Shown here: piece after piece, positions 46,221-56,229 of the stretch
Layout of the letters: every line of letters starts with the position of its first letter
Numbering within the stretch: the first letter of the stretch is position 1
Origin: Candidatus Binatia bacterium
GTDB taxonomy: Bacteria; Desulfobacterota; Binatia; UBA9968; JAJDTQ01
Assembly: GCA_951813575.1 (NCBI GenBank)
Contig: OX638375.1
Coordinates: 2,247,042-2,311,041, forward strand
Direction: 5' to 3'
Length of the DNA: 64,000 nucleotides
The notes under the pieces: generated by a model
The model's database searches: none
The model's input: the letters and a program-made list of their open reading frames with translations, nothing else
What the model was told of the DNA's origin: nothing
Position numbers and translations under genes: made by a program

Positions 46221-46364
46221 ATTCCGGGGTTGTTGCCGCTCTCAGATGGTGCCTTGACATACCCGGTTTCGCGGGAATGTCGGAGGGCAGGCGGGACTCT
46301 TGAAGAGCTCTGGCGACCACCGTCGCGCATGACAACCCGGCCGGAAGGATGGTAATATCGGGGA

Positions 46365-46652
46365 ATGGCTGGAAAAACTCCGTCCAGGGACAACCCGCAG
46401 GAGAAGCTGTTCCGGGAGCTCCGGAGCTATGCGGAACAGCAGTGCGGGATCCAGGTCCGGTGCGAGCGGCTGACGCGCGAGTTCGGCTATAGCGTGCGCA
46501 GCGGCGCCTGCATGGTCAACGGGAAGAAGTGGGTGATCGTGGACCGGGCGCTCCCGGCCCGTGACCGGATGGATCTTCTGGCCGACGAGATCAAGCAGAC
46601 CGTCGACGCCAACCGCGAGATACCGCCCCGCATCCGGGCGCTCCTGCGCTAG
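46365..46652 (+). CDS. Small conserved-looking hypothetical protein
   Basis: A 95-residue soluble protein. It has a charged helix (PQEKLFRELRSYAEQQ), then CGIQVRCERLTREFGYSVRSGACMV with three Cys, and KKWVIVDRALPARDRMDLLADEI. Codon use matches the neighbours. I do not recognise the family. It is convergent with nuoN, with a gap of only 12 bp. Confidence 0.6.
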   Translation: MAGKTPSRDNPQEKLFRELRSYAEQQCGIQVRCERLTREFGYSVRSGACMVNGKKWVIVDRALPARDRMDLLADEIKQTVDANREIPPRIRALLR

Positions 46653-46664
46653 CAGCCGTCCCCG

Positions 46665-48149
46665 CTACTTCATGAAGAAACCCAGCGAGCCCGTGGTGTA
46701 GTCCAGCAACGGTCCCCAGTAGACACCCAGCACCACGGTCAGCACCATCAGGGCGCCCAGCAGCGGCACCGCGCTCGCGGTGGCGGTCACCGGACCGTCG
46801 TCGGGACCGGGGTCGTCCAGGAACATGGTCTTGGCGATCCGCGCGTAGTAGTAGAGCGAGATGACCGTGTTGATGATGGCAGCCACGGCCAGCACGTAGA
46901 ATTGACCCTCGATGATCGCGGCGAAGAGCAGCAGCTTGCCGATGAATCCCGCCAGCGGCGGCAGTCCCGTGAGCGAGAACACGAACACCGCCATGCACAC
47001 CGCCGGGAACGCCGCGCCCCGCCAGGCCAGCCCGCGGTAGGCCTCCATGTCCTCGCGCCCGGTGGCGTTGGCCACCACCATGACCACCAGGAAGGCCCCC
47101 AGGTTCATGATCAGGTAGACCACCACGTAGAACAGCATGGCGGTGAGGCCGTCGTTGTTCAGCACCACGAGCCCCATCATGATGTAGCCCGCGTGGGCGA
47201 TGCCGGAGTAGGCCAGTAGCCGCTTGACGTTGTTCTGGTTAAGGGCCGAGAGGTTGCCCCAGGTCATGGTGACGATGCTCACGGCCACCAGCAGGTCGGT
47301 CCACTGCAACGCGGGAAAGGCCTGGAACGTCCAGATCCCTTCCTGTCCCAGGGTGGACACCGCCGGGTAGAAGAAGCGGATCAGGATGGCCAGGCCGGCG
47401 GCGTTGGAGGCCACCGAAAGGAAGCCGGTGAAAGGCGTCGGCGCCCCCTGGTACACGTCGGGCGACCACATGTGGAAGGGCGCGAAGGCCATCTTGTAGC
47501 CGAAGCCCGCCAGGATGAACACGAAGGCGATGAAAAGGCCGGCCTCGTTGCCGTCGCCCTGGGACATGGCCGCGTTGATGGCGGCGTAGTCCAGACTGCC
47601 GGCCATGCCGAACACCCAGCTCATGCCGTAGATCATGGTGCCGGAGGCCACTCCGCCGTAGATCAGGTACTTGAGCGCCGCTTCCGCAGAACGCCGGTTG
47701 TGCGGCAGCATACCGGTCAGGATGTAGGACGTCAGGCTCACCAGCTCGAGGCCGAGGTAGGCCATCAGCAGGTTGTTGCCCGAGGCCATGAAGAACATGC
47801 CGAAGCCGCAGGTCAGCAGCACGATGTAGTACTCGCCCAGGTGCACCTGCCGGACCTCGCCCGATCCGATGGACATCCAGATGGCGGCCACCAGCGCCAC
47901 CAGGGTCACGACCTTGAAGAACAGGGCGAAGTTGTCCAGCGCCACCATGCGGTGGAACAGCAGCGTGGGCTCCGTGCCGTAAAGCTCCAGCGTGGCGGCC
48001 AGGGCGACGAGGCAGCCGGCCAGGCCCACGTAGGCCATGAGCCGCTTGTTGGCCACCACCAGGTCCAGGATCGTCAGCAGGATGATGGTCCCCGCGAGGA
48101 CGATCTCCGGATGGAACAGCTTGAGGCTTGCGAGGTTACCGAGGTCCAT
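46665..48149 (-). CDS. nuoN: NADH-quinone oxidoreductase subunit N
   Basis: A 494-residue antiporter-like membrane subunit with about 14 helices. The proton-channel Lys/Glu region is visible around YLGLELVSLTSYILTG and MLPHNRRSAEAALKYLIYGGVASG, then GYKMAFAPFHMWSPDVYQGAPTP. It is the last gene of the nuo operon, 6 bp after nuoM. Length is standard. Confidence 0.97.
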   Translation of the reverse strand: MDLGNLASLKLFHPEIVLAGTIILLTILDLVVANKRLMAYVGLAGCLVALAATLELYGTEPTLLFHRMVALDNFALFFKVVTLVALVAAIWMSIGSGEVRQVHLGEYYIVLLTCGFGMFFMASGNNLLMAYLGLELVSLTSYILTGMLPHNRRSAEAALKYLIYGGVASGTMIYGMSWVFGMAGSLDYAAINAAMSQGDGNEAGLFIAFVFILAGFGYKMAFAPFHMWSPDVYQGAPTPFTGFLSVASNAAGLAILIRFFYPAVSTLGQEGIWTFQAFPALQWTDLLVAVSIVTMTWGNLSALNQNNVKRLLAYSGIAHAGYIMMGLVVLNNDGLTAMLFYVVVYLIMNLGAFLVVMVVANATGREDMEAYRGLAWRGAAFPAVCMAVFVFSLTGLPPLAGFIGKLLLFAAIIEGQFYVLAVAAIINTVISLYYYARIAKTMFLDDPGPDDGPVTATASAVPLLGALMVLTVVLGVYWGPLLDYTTGSLGFFMK

Positions 48150-48155
48150 TTTGCG

Positions 48156-49676
48156 TTACGAAAGGTGCGAGATCACCATCTGGTTGATGTTGTTGAGCGA
48201 GGCCTGGAGCAGGTCGAGCACCACCCGGGGGTAGACGCCGACGACCACCACGATCACTCCCAGCGGAAACAGCGTGAAGATCTCGCGGCCGTTGATCTCG
48301 GGCAGGTCCCGGTACTTCTCGTTGGGCGGGCCGAGATAGACCCGCTGCATCATCCACAGCATGTAGCCCGCGGTGATGACGATGCCCAGGGCCGCGATGA
48401 TGGTCAGCGCATGATACTTGGGCCAGGCCCCCAGCAGCACCAGCACCTCGGAGACGAAGCCCGAGAGCCCCGGAAGCCCCATGGAGGCGAAGAACGCCAG
48501 CGCCGTGAAGCCGGCGTACACCGGCATGATGCCCGCCAGGCCGCCGAAGCCGTTGATGTCGCGGTGATGGGCGCGGTCGTAGATCACCCCCACGAGCAGG
48601 AAGAGCATGGCGGTGATGGTGCCGTGGTTGAACATCTGCAGCACCGCGCCGTTGATGCCCTGGGTGTTGAAGGCCGCCATGCCCAGCATGACGTAGCCCA
48701 TGTGGCTGACGCTGGAGTAGGCCACCAGCTTCTTCATGTCGGTCTGCGCCATGGCGCAGAGGCCGCCGTAGACGATGTTCCAGGCGCCAAGGGCGGCAAG
48801 GAACCAGAACGCCAGGTCGGCGGTGGCCGCCGGCAGCATGGGGTAGTTGATGCGCAGGATGCCGTAGGTGCCCATCTTCAGGAGGATGCCCGCCAGGATC
48901 ACGGAGATGGCGGTGGGCGCCTCGACGTGGGCGTCGGGCAGCCAGGTGTGGAACGGGAACGCCGGGATCTTGATGGCGAAGCCGATGAACAGCGCCATCC
49001 ACACCACGTGCTGGAAGCCCCAGCCCCACACGTTGAACGGCCACATGGCCAGCGGCGTGGTGCTGTAGAGGCTGCTCCGGTCCATGAGCTTGGTCATGTC
49101 GAAGGTGTTGGGCTCGGAGTAGAAGTAGAGCGCCAGGATCGCGACCAGCATGAGCACGCTGCCCAGCAGCGTGTAGAGGAAGAACTTGATGGCGGCGTAT
49201 TCCTTCCGCGGGCCGCCCCAGATGCCGATGAGGAAGTACATGGGAAGCAGCATGACTTCCCAGAAGACGTAGAAGAGCACGAAATCCAGCGCCACGAACA
49301 CACCGGTCATGCCGGTGTCGAGGAGCAGGAACAGCGCGAAGTAACCCTTGACCCCCTTGTCGATGCCCCAGGAAGCGAAGATGCAGAGAAAGGAGAGCAA
49401 CGCCGTCAGCAGCAGCATGGAAACGCTGAGCCCGTCGACCCCGATGAAGTACTCGATGTTGAACGCGGGGATCCAGGCGGCCCGCTCGACAAACTGCATG
49501 CCGGTGGTGGTGGTGTCGAAGTTGGCGTACAGCCAGACCCCCAGTATGAGCGGCGGCACCGTGGCCGCGGCCGAAACCCAGCGTATGAGATCATGGCGCC
49601 CGCTGGGCAGGATCAGCACCACCAGCATCCCGGCCAGGGGGAAGAAGACCATGTAACTCAGCACATGTTCGGTCAT
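48156..49676 (-). CDS. nuoM: NADH-quinone oxidoreductase subunit M
   Basis: A 506-residue antiporter-like membrane subunit of complex I. Signatures are VFWEVMLLPMYFLIGIWGG, KIPAFPFHTWLPDAHVEAPT, MKKLVAYSSVSHMGYVMLG and MFNHGTITAMLFLLVG. It has about 14 helices. The start ATG 49676 is 37 bp after the nuoL stop. No unusual features are visible. Confidence 0.97.
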   Translation of the reverse strand: MTEHVLSYMVFFPLAGMLVVLILPSGRHDLIRWVSAAATVPPLILGVWLYANFDTTTTGMQFVERAAWIPAFNIEYFIGVDGLSVSMLLLTALLSFLCIFASWGIDKGVKGYFALFLLLDTGMTGVFVALDFVLFYVFWEVMLLPMYFLIGIWGGPRKEYAAIKFFLYTLLGSVLMLVAILALYFYSEPNTFDMTKLMDRSSLYSTTPLAMWPFNVWGWGFQHVVWMALFIGFAIKIPAFPFHTWLPDAHVEAPTAISVILAGILLKMGTYGILRINYPMLPAATADLAFWFLAALGAWNIVYGGLCAMAQTDMKKLVAYSSVSHMGYVMLGMAAFNTQGINGAVLQMFNHGTITAMLFLLVGVIYDRAHHRDINGFGGLAGIMPVYAGFTALAFFASMGLPGLSGFVSEVLVLLGAWPKYHALTIIAALGIVITAGYMLWMMQRVYLGPPNEKYRDLPEINGREIFTLFPLGVIVVVVGVYPRVVLDLLQASLNNINQMVISHLS

Positions 49677-49713
49677 TTTCGCATCTCTCCTATCCGACTC
49701 TCTCCGATCTGAA

Positions 49714-51747
49714 TCAGCTCCAGTAGCGCAGCTTGACGATCAGGGCGACGACCACGGCTCCCACCACCACGTAGAGGTAGCTGTTGATGTTCCCGGTCTG
49801 GACCCTGCGGAAGTTGTTGCCCACCGCGAAGGTCACGTTGGCCACGGCGTTGACCAGCATGTCGATGACGTACTTGTCGAACAGGCCGTTGAACCAGGCA
49901 AGGATGGTGGTGACCTTGGCCGTCCCGTCCACGATGGTGTCGATGATGTAGCGGTCGAAAGCCGCTCCGACCCGCGCCAGCAGCAGGGTGCCGCCAACGA
50001 AGACGAACTGGTAGACCTCGTCCACGTAGTACTTGTTGAACAATACGCGGTAGGCGAATCCCCTGGCCTCCGGCGACTCGTCCCGGGACGGAGTGCGGAC
50101 GTAGTACAGGAACCACGCCAGCACCACACCCGCGGCGGCGGCGACAATGGACACGCTCATGACCCCGACCTCTTCCATCACCGCGTGGTGCTCGCCGTGG
50201 GGGACGTGTATCACCGGATCGAGCCAGTGGTCGAGCATGCTGCCGCCCAGGAACGCCGGCAGCCCGAGGTAGCCCACGACGACCGAGCCGGCCGCGAGGA
50301 TCCACAGCGGGTAGGTCATGATCTTCGGAGACTCGTGCAGGTGCTCCTGCACGTGGTGGTCGGCGCGGCATTGGCCGAAGAACACCATGAAGAACTGGCG
50401 GAACATGTAGAAGGCCGTGAGCCCCGCCACGAACACCGCCACCCCCCAAAGCAACTGGTTGTGAGTAGCCCAGGCCTGCCACAGGATCGCATCCTTGGAA
50501 AAGAAGCCCGCCAGAAACGGCGTTCCGGCAATGGCCAGGACGGCGATGGCGAAGGTCCGGAAGGTCGCCGGCATCACCTTCCTCAAGCCGCCCATCTGGC
50601 GCATGTCCTGCTCCCCCTGCATCGCGTGGATGATGCTCCCGGAGCCCAGGAAGAGGCAGGCCTTGAAGAACGCGTGGGTCAGCAGGTGGAAGACCCCGGC
50701 GGAGTAGGCGGTCACCCCCATGGCCAGGAACATGTAGCCGAGCTGGCTGATGGTGGAGTAGGCCAGCACCCGCTTGATGTCGGTCTGGGTGATGGCGACG
50801 GTGGCGGCGAAAAAGGCCGTGGCCGCTCCCACCACCGCGATGATCTGCAGGGTCGCGGGGGCCGCCGAGAACAGCCCGTTGAGCCGCGCGATCATGTAGA
50901 CCCCGGCCGTCACCATGGTGGCGGCGTGGATCAGCGCGCTTACGGGGGTCGGGCCCTGCATGGCGTCCGGCAGCCAGACGTAGAGCGGGATCTGCGCCGA
51001 CTTGCCGGTGGCGCCGATGAACAGCAGGATCGTCACCAGGGTCGCCACGCCGACGCCCCAGAGCTCCAGGTCGGCCAACAGCCCCACGTGCTCCGCGATC
51101 TCGCGGAACGCCAGGGTGCCCTGGCCTTGCCCGGACAACGTCCAGTAGAGCAGGAAGATGCCCAGCACGAAGCCGAAGTCGCCGATCCGGTTGACGATGA
51201 AGGCCTTGTTGCCGGCCCGGGTGTTGGTGTGGTCGGTGTACCAGAAGCCGATGAGCGCCCAGGAGCACAGTCCCACGCCCTCCCAGCCCACGAACATCAC
51301 GAGCAGGTTGTCGCCGGTCACCAGCAGCAGCATGGAAAAGGTGAACAGGTTCAGGTAGGCGAAGTAGCGCCACATGGACCGGTCGTCGTGCATGTAGCCG
51401 ATGGAGTAGAAGTGGATCAGTCCGCCGATGCCGCTCACCACCAGGATCATGATGGCCGACAGGGGGTCCACCCAGAACGCCACGTCCACGCTGAAGGAGC
51501 CCATGGGGATCCAGGTATAGAACCGGTCGATGAGGAAGCGTTCCTTGGCCGGCAGCCCGAGCAGCCTGCTGTAGGCCCAAAGCGAGAACAGGAAGGACAG
51601 GGTCACCGGGGCGCAGGCGATGAAGGCCACCATGCGCTTGCCCGCGCGTTCCTGTATGCGCGCCCCGAGCAGGCCGTTCACCGCCGCGCCCAGCAGCGGG
51701 AACAGCACGATCCAGCGCAGAAAGTCGGTTTGAACGGGGTGATCCAT
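49714..51747 (-). CDS. nuoL: NADH-quinone oxidoreductase subunit L
   Basis: A 677-residue distal antiporter-like subunit. Motifs are LVMFVGWEGVGLCSWALIGF, KSAQIPLYVWLPDAMQGPTP, KRVLAYSTISQLGYMFLAMG and a long C-terminal extension. The last hydrophobic helix follows the lateral-helix region, as in other NuoL proteins. Somewhat longer than the E. coli protein (613) but within the range for the family. Confidence 0.97.
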   Translation of the reverse strand: MDHPVQTDFLRWIVLFPLLGAAVNGLLGARIQERAGKRMVAFIACAPVTLSFLFSLWAYSRLLGLPAKERFLIDRFYTWIPMGSFSVDVAFWVDPLSAIMILVVSGIGGLIHFYSIGYMHDDRSMWRYFAYLNLFTFSMLLLVTGDNLLVMFVGWEGVGLCSWALIGFWYTDHTNTRAGNKAFIVNRIGDFGFVLGIFLLYWTLSGQGQGTLAFREIAEHVGLLADLELWGVGVATLVTILLFIGATGKSAQIPLYVWLPDAMQGPTPVSALIHAATMVTAGVYMIARLNGLFSAAPATLQIIAVVGAATAFFAATVAITQTDIKRVLAYSTISQLGYMFLAMGVTAYSAGVFHLLTHAFFKACLFLGSGSIIHAMQGEQDMRQMGGLRKVMPATFRTFAIAVLAIAGTPFLAGFFSKDAILWQAWATHNQLLWGVAVFVAGLTAFYMFRQFFMVFFGQCRADHHVQEHLHESPKIMTYPLWILAAGSVVVGYLGLPAFLGGSMLDHWLDPVIHVPHGEHHAVMEEVGVMSVSIVAAAAGVVLAWFLYYVRTPSRDESPEARGFAYRVLFNKYYVDEVYQFVFVGGTLLLARVGAAFDRYIIDTIVDGTAKVTTILAWFNGLFDKYVIDMLVNAVANVTFAVGNNFRRVQTGNINSYLYVVVGAVVVALIVKLRYWS

Positions 51748-51784
51748 GGCGAAGCTACTCGTGAGGGCTGACTAATCGGCCGGC

Positions 51785-52117
51785 TTAATCCTTGAGCGTC
51801 TCGGTGGCCTCGACGTCGATGGTGGCAAAGAGCTGATAGATGGCGAGGACGATGGCCAGGCCGATGGCGGCCTCCGAGGCCGCCAGCATGATGATGAAGA
51901 CGGTGTAGATCTGCCCGTCCACGTTTCCGGTGCTGAAGTGCGAGAACGCGACGTAGTTCAGGCCGGCGGAGTTCAGGATCAGCTCGACTCCCAGAAGGAT
52001 GCTGATGGCGTTGCGCCGGGTGAGGACGATGTAGATGCCCAGCGCGAACAGGATGCCGCCCACCACCAGGTAGTGCTCCAGTCCGACCTTCGTCAACATT
52101 GCAACGTATGCAGCCAT
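51785..52117 (-). CDS. nuoK: NADH-quinone oxidoreductase subunit K
   Basis: A 110-residue subunit with three helices from ATG 52117 (MAAYVAMLTKVGLEHYLVVGG). It has the conserved membrane Glu in ISILLGVELILNSAGLNYVAFS and a second in MLAASEAAIGLAIVLAIYQ. The longer open frame upstream is a shadow of nuoJ. The gap to nuoJ is 11 bp. Confidence 0.95.
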   Translation of the reverse strand: MAAYVAMLTKVGLEHYLVVGGILFALGIYIVLTRRNAISILLGVELILNSAGLNYVAFSHFSTGNVDGQIYTVFIIMLAASEAAIGLAIVLAIYQLFATIDVEATETLKD

Positions 52118-52128
52118 CTCGCGAGACT

Positions 52129-52635
52129 CTATTCCTTGATTTCCTTGCGCGACAGCGTGATGGCGCCGATGAGGGCCACCAGCAGCACCACCGCGGCGAT
52201 CTGGAACGGCAGCAGGTAGTCGCCGAGGAAGAGGTTGCCGATCGTCGCCGTGGTGGGCGCGTACGCCACTTCCTTGACCTTCACCCAGTCGGTCTCGCCG
52301 ATGGCGTAGACCAGGATGCCCAGGAACACCGCCACCGCCACCAGCCCCGGGATCCGGCCCACCGTGCGGTTGGTGATGTCGATGTCGCTGATCCGGTGGG
52401 TCAGCATCACCGCGAACAGGATCAGGACCAGAATGCCGCCGACGTAGATCAGCACCTGCACCGCCGCCACGAAGTCCGCGCCCAGGAACACATAGAGCCC
52501 GGCCACGCCGCCGAAGGTGCCCAGCAGCGAGAACGCCGAATGCACGATGTTGCGCGAGAACGCCACGATGCAGGCCGACCCGACCACAACGAGCGAAACC
52601 AGATAGAAGATGAGGACGTCTATGGAAATCTCCAT
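52129..52635 (-). CDS. nuoJ: NADH-quinone oxidoreductase subunit J
   Basis: About 168 residues from ATG 52635 (MEISIDVLIFYLVSLVVVGS), with a TTG at 52641 also in frame. Five helices are predicted. The third holds the pi-bulge region in FVAAVQVLIYVGGILVLILFAVMLT. There is a 118-bp gap to the nuoI stop, the longest in this operon; nothing coding is seen in it. Confidence 0.94.
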   Translation of the reverse strand: MEISIDVLIFYLVSLVVVGSACIVAFSRNIVHSAFSLLGTFGGVAGLYVFLGADFVAAVQVLIYVGGILVLILFAVMLTHRISDIDITNRTVGRIPGLVAVAVFLGILVYAIGETDWVKVKEVAYAPTTATIGNLFLGDYLLPFQIAAVVLLVALIGAITLSRKEIKE

Positions 52636-52753
52636 GATCAAAACACCCTTTTAGCGGGGAACGGTCGGCTCGCACAGGCCACGCGCCGTGGCGGTGGGGC
52701 CGGGAGCCTGTCCGACGAAGAGTCCCGTGAAACCTGATCCGGCCGATGGACCG

Positions 52754-53293
52754 TCAGTTTTCGGGTTCGGCGATCTCGTCCAAGTACCTCTTTCCGATAT
52801 CCACCTTCTGAATCATCCGGGGTTCCGTTTCCCCACCCTTCTTCGGCTTGTAAAGAGGCACTTTCTCGGTGATGAAATGCCGCACCAGACCGGCGGGATT
52901 GTTGCAGGCGCCCTCGAACTCCTGCGTGTGACGGATGGAACCCGTGGGGCAGGCCTCCATGCACAGCCCACAATACATGCACTTGCATATGTCGATGTCA
53001 AATTGGGTGAAGTCGCGCTGCTTCGTCTCCGGATTCATCTCGATGCCGATGGCGATGCAGTTGATCGGACAGACCCGCTCGCAGGCCAGGCAGCCCGTGC
53101 AGATGTCCATGTCGACCTCGAGGATGCCCCGGTAGCGCAGGGGCAGGGTCGCCTGCACCTGCTGTGCGATGCGGTCGGGGTACTGCACCGTCGACGGTTC
53201 GCGGACGAAGTGGGAGAAGGTGATGGTCATCCCCTCGAAGATGCTCTTCACCGTGTCTCTGACGTTCTGAAAGTATTCGATGACTCCATTCAT
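52754..53293 (-). CDS. nuoI: NADH-quinone oxidoreductase subunit I
   Basis: A 179-residue ferredoxin-like subunit from ATG 53293. Two [4Fe-4S] motifs, CTGCLACERVCP and CKCMYCGLCMEACP, correspond to clusters N6a and N6b, which pass electrons to the NuoB cluster N2. An N-terminal amphipathic helix is followed by FSHFVREPSTVQYPD. The gap to nuoH is 20 bp. Confidence 0.97.
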   Translation of the reverse strand: MNGVIEYFQNVRDTVKSIFEGMTITFSHFVREPSTVQYPDRIAQQVQATLPLRYRGILEVDMDICTGCLACERVCPINCIAIGIEMNPETKQRDFTQFDIDICKCMYCGLCMEACPTGSIRHTQEFEGACNNPAGLVRHFITEKVPLYKPKKGGETEPRMIQKVDIGKRYLDEIAEPEN

Positions 53294-53313
53294 GGACGTT
53301 TCCCCGGCCGATG

Positions 53314-54519
53314 CTATACGTACGGCTTGAAATAGAGGGTGGGGCGCGAGTGCATGATCTGGAAGACCACCCGCCAGACGAAATAGAGCATGACGAGACC
53401 CGAAAACGCCAACGTGGCGAAGGTCAGGGCCCTGTTCCCCTCGGGCCAGATCACCAGGAACAGAATGGTGCCGAAGAGACAGATGAACGCGATGGGCACC
53501 ATGTACTTCCAGCACATGGCCATGAGCTGGTCCACCCGCACGCGCGGCAGGGTGCCGCGCACCCACATGGCGACGAAGGCCCACAGGTATGCCTTGAGGA
53601 AGAAGACCGTGAACTCCAGCACGCCCTTGAGCAGCGGGTGATCGGCCATGGTCATCCCGAACACCGTCGCCGGTATCTGCCAGCCGCCGAGGAACAGGGT
53701 CGCCGAGATGGCGCCGATGACGTAAAGGTTGCCCCACTCCGCGAAGAAGAAGAACAGGAAACGCATGCCGCTGTACTCGGTGACGTAGCCGGCCACCAAC
53801 TCGGATTCGGCTTCGGGGATGTCGAACGGCGTGCGGTTGCCCTCGGCCAGCGCCGCAACGAAGAACATGAAAAAGGCGACCAGCGTAAAGGGATTGTAGA
53901 AGATGAACCAATCCCACGGCGCCCATCCCTGGGCCTGGATGATCCCCTGCATGCTGAGCGTGCCCGACAGGAAGATCACCGTCAGCACCGCAAGGCCGGC
54001 GGGGATTTCGTAGCTGACGATCTGCGCGGCCGAGCGCATGCCCCCCAGGAGCGACCACTTGTTGTTGGAGGACCAGCCCGCCATCAGGATCCCCACCACC
54101 ACCAGGGATGTGATGGCCAACAGATAGAGGATGCCGATGTTGAGGTCCGCGGGGATCAGCCAGCTTCCGAAGGGGATCACCACGAAGGCGCCGAGGAACC
54201 CCGAGAAGACGATGTACGGCGCCAGCAGGAACAGCTTCCTGTCGGCAGACGCCGGGATGATGTCCTCTTTCTGGATGTTCTTGACGCCGTCGGCGAGCCA
54301 CTGGAGCAAGCCCTGCGGCCCCACCCGGTTGGGACCGACCCGGGACTGCATGCGCGCCCAAACGCGCCGCTCCAGCCAACTGGTCACGCCGGCCAGCGGC
54401 GCCACGAAGGCGGACAGCACGACGACGGCCACGAGAATGGCCGCCAGGGTATAGCCCAGGGCCGCCGGCATGGCCTCCGGCAGCAGCCCTTGTATGAAGT
54501 CGTGAACCGTGAATTCCAT
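53314..54519 (-). CDS. nuoH: NADH-quinone oxidoreductase subunit H
   Basis: A 401-residue subunit that forms the quinone channel. Signatures are RRVWARMQSRVGPNRVGPQGLLQWLADG, EIPAGLAVLTVI and the TM5-6 loop NRTPFDIPEAESELVAGYVTEYSGMRF, rich in Glu, plus WVRGTLPRVRVDQLM. All are typical of functional NuoH. The gap to nuoD is 9 bp. Confidence 0.97.
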   Translation of the reverse strand: MEFTVHDFIQGLLPEAMPAALGYTLAAILVAVVVLSAFVAPLAGVTSWLERRVWARMQSRVGPNRVGPQGLLQWLADGVKNIQKEDIIPASADRKLFLLAPYIVFSGFLGAFVVIPFGSWLIPADLNIGILYLLAITSLVVVGILMAGWSSNNKWSLLGGMRSAAQIVSYEIPAGLAVLTVIFLSGTLSMQGIIQAQGWAPWDWFIFYNPFTLVAFFMFFVAALAEGNRTPFDIPEAESELVAGYVTEYSGMRFLFFFFAEWGNLYVIGAISATLFLGGWQIPATVFGMTMADHPLLKGVLEFTVFFLKAYLWAFVAMWVRGTLPRVRVDQLMAMCWKYMVPIAFICLFGTILFLVIWPEGNRALTFATLAFSGLVMLYFVWRVVFQIMHSRPTLYFKPYV

Positions 54520-54528
54520 TACAACGGC

Positions 54529-55665
54529 CTATCGGTCGATCTCGGGAGCGTCCACGTCGAGGCTCGCGATCAGCGCGATCAGATCGGCGACCATGATTCC
54601 CGGACTGATCTTGTCGATGATGCTCATGGCGGTGAAAGAGCCGGTGCGGATCCTCACCCGGTAGGGGTACTCGCTGCCGTCGCTGACCACGTAGTAGCCC
54701 ATGTCCCCGCGCGGCGCCTCGATGCGCACGTAGGTCTCGCCCGCCGGCGGCTTGAACTTGCGCGCCACCTTGGCGATGGCGGGGCCGTCGGGCATCTTGT
54801 CGAGACACTGGCGGAGGATCTTGCAGCTCTCCATCAATTCCTGAATCCGAACCTGGTAGCGGTCGTAGGAGTCGCCCAGGGTGCCGCGCTCGCCGCAGCC
54901 CACCGGAACCTCGAAGTCCAGTTCCGGATAGACCGAGTAGGGGATGTCCCGGCGGATGTCCCACTGGACCCCGGAGGCCCGCAGGTTGGGGCCCACGAGG
55001 TTGTACTGGAGCGCGTCCTCCCTGGAGATCACCGCGACGTTGGCCAGCCGCTCGATGAAAATCTTGTTGTAGGACAGCAGCCGGTTGTACTCGTCGACGA
55101 TGGGCTCGAAGTGGTCGAGGAAGGCCGTGATACGGCCGCAGGTCTCAGGCTTGATGTCGTAGCCGACGCCGCCGATCCGCAGGTAGTTGTAGGTGAGGCG
55201 GGCGCCGCAGATCTCCTCCATGAGATCGTTGATGGTCTCCCGCTCCCGGAGCGCGTGCAGAAAGGGGGTGATGGCGCCGATGTCCTGCCCGAAGGTGCCC
55301 ACCGCGATGAGGTGGCTGGCGACGCGGTTGAGCTCGCAGGCGATGACCCGGCAGTACTCGCCTCGGGGCGGCACCTCGACGTTGCCCAGCCGCTCCGCCG
55401 CCATGCAGAAGCCCTGGTTGGCGAACATGGCGGCCAGGTAGTCGGCCCGGTCGGTGTAGGGAACGTAGCCGTGCCAGGTGCACTTCTCACCGATCTTCTC
55501 GATGGAGCGGTGCAGGTAGCCGACGTCGGGGATGGCCTCGTTGATGACCTCGCCGTCCGTCTTGACCACGAACCGCAGCACCCCGTGGGTGCTCGGATGC
55601 TGCGGCCCCACGTTCAGGGTCATGTCTTCGGTGTGCAAGCCGGTGCGTTCGGCGACCTCAGCCAT
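54529..55665 (-). CDS. nuoD: NADH-quinone oxidoreductase subunit D
   Basis: A 378-residue 49-kDa-type subunit. It has [22 protein letters not shown] with the quinone-binding His, [12 protein letters not shown] and [36 protein letters not shown] and the C-terminal [17 protein letters not shown] match the family. It is separate from NuoC, unlike the E. coli NuoCD fusion. The gap to nuoC is 15 bp. Confidence 0.97.
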   Translation of the reverse strand: MAEVAERTGLHTEDMTLNVGPQHPSTHGVLRFVVKTDGEVINEAIPDVGYLHRSIEKIGEKCTWHGYVPYTDRADYLAAMFANQGFCMAAERLGNVEVPPRGEYCRVIACELNRVASHLIAVGTFGQDIGAITPFLHALRERETINDLMEEICGARLTYNYLRIGGVGYDIKPETCGRITAFLDHFEPIVDEYNRLLSYNKIFIERLANVAVISREDALQYNLVGPNLRASGVQWDIRRDIPYSVYPELDFEVPVGCGERGTLGDSYDRYQVRIQELMESCKILRQCLDKMPDGPAIAKVARKFKPPAGETYVRIEAPRGDMGYYVVSDGSEYPYRVRIRTGSFTAMSIIDKISPGIMVADLIALIASLDVDAPEIDR

Positions 55666-55680
55666 GATATCCTTCCTTCG

Positions 55681-56187
55681 TCAACGCATGTTCTCCGGAA
55701 CCAGCGGCTCGCGCTCGGTGCTGATGCCGTCGTACTCTTCCTGCTCCACGAAGTCCTTGCGCAGGGGATAACCCACCCAGTCTTCCGGAAGCAGGATCCG
55801 CCGGAGGTCCGAATGCCCTTCGAAGACGACGCCGAAGAGATCGAACACCTCGCGCTCGAACCAGTTGGCCACCTTCCAGACGTCTTCCACCGTCGCGATC
55901 CGTGGCGCATCCCGGTCCACGTCCGCCTTGACCACGATCTCCTGCCGGGTCTCGTAGCAGTACAGGTGGTAAACGACCTGGATCACGTTCTCCGTCGGGA
56001 GATCCACCGCGGTGAGATCGGAGAGCACGCTGAGCTTCAGCGCGGCGTCGTCCCGCAACGCCAGGCAGACCTCCTTGAGGCTGGCCGGTTTCACCTTGAA
56101 GAACGGCTCCAGGCCCTGCTCGTCAAGGTCCTCCACGCCGCCGGGGCAAAGCTCTCGGACGCGCTCGTGTATCTCTTTTGCCGTCAT
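55681..56187 (-). CDS. nuoC: NADH-quinone oxidoreductase subunit C
   Basis: A 168-residue 30-kDa-type subunit. VEDVWKVANWFEREVFDLFGVVFEGHSDLRRILLPEDW is represented by FEREVFDLFG and the RILLPEDWVGYPLRKDF segment that docks NuoD. The gap to the upstream nuoA is 42 bp, where nuoB would normally lie; no nuoB sequence is there. Confidence 0.95.
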   Translation of the reverse strand: MTAKEIHERVRELCPGGVEDLDEQGLEPFFKVKPASLKEVCLALRDDAALKLSVLSDLTAVDLPTENVIQVVYHLYCYETRQEIVVKADVDRDAPRIATVEDVWKVANWFEREVFDLFGVVFEGHSDLRRILLPEDWVGYPLRKDFVEQEEYDGISTEREPLVPENMR

Positions 56188-56229
56188 GTCGTCGTTACCT
56201 GCCTGGTGGCCTGACCGTCCGCGCCGCCG

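Noticed and set aside
46098-46282. The repeated GTCATTCCCG units as a CRISPR array
   Set aside because: Units are inverted rather than direct, irregularly spaced and palindromic; there are no spacers of uniform size and no cas genes.
52754-54964. A 736-codon frame covering nuoI and a large part of nuoH/nuoD
   Set aside because: Only the part from 53293 (nuoI) is coding; the rest is an off-phase shadow of nuoH and nuoD.
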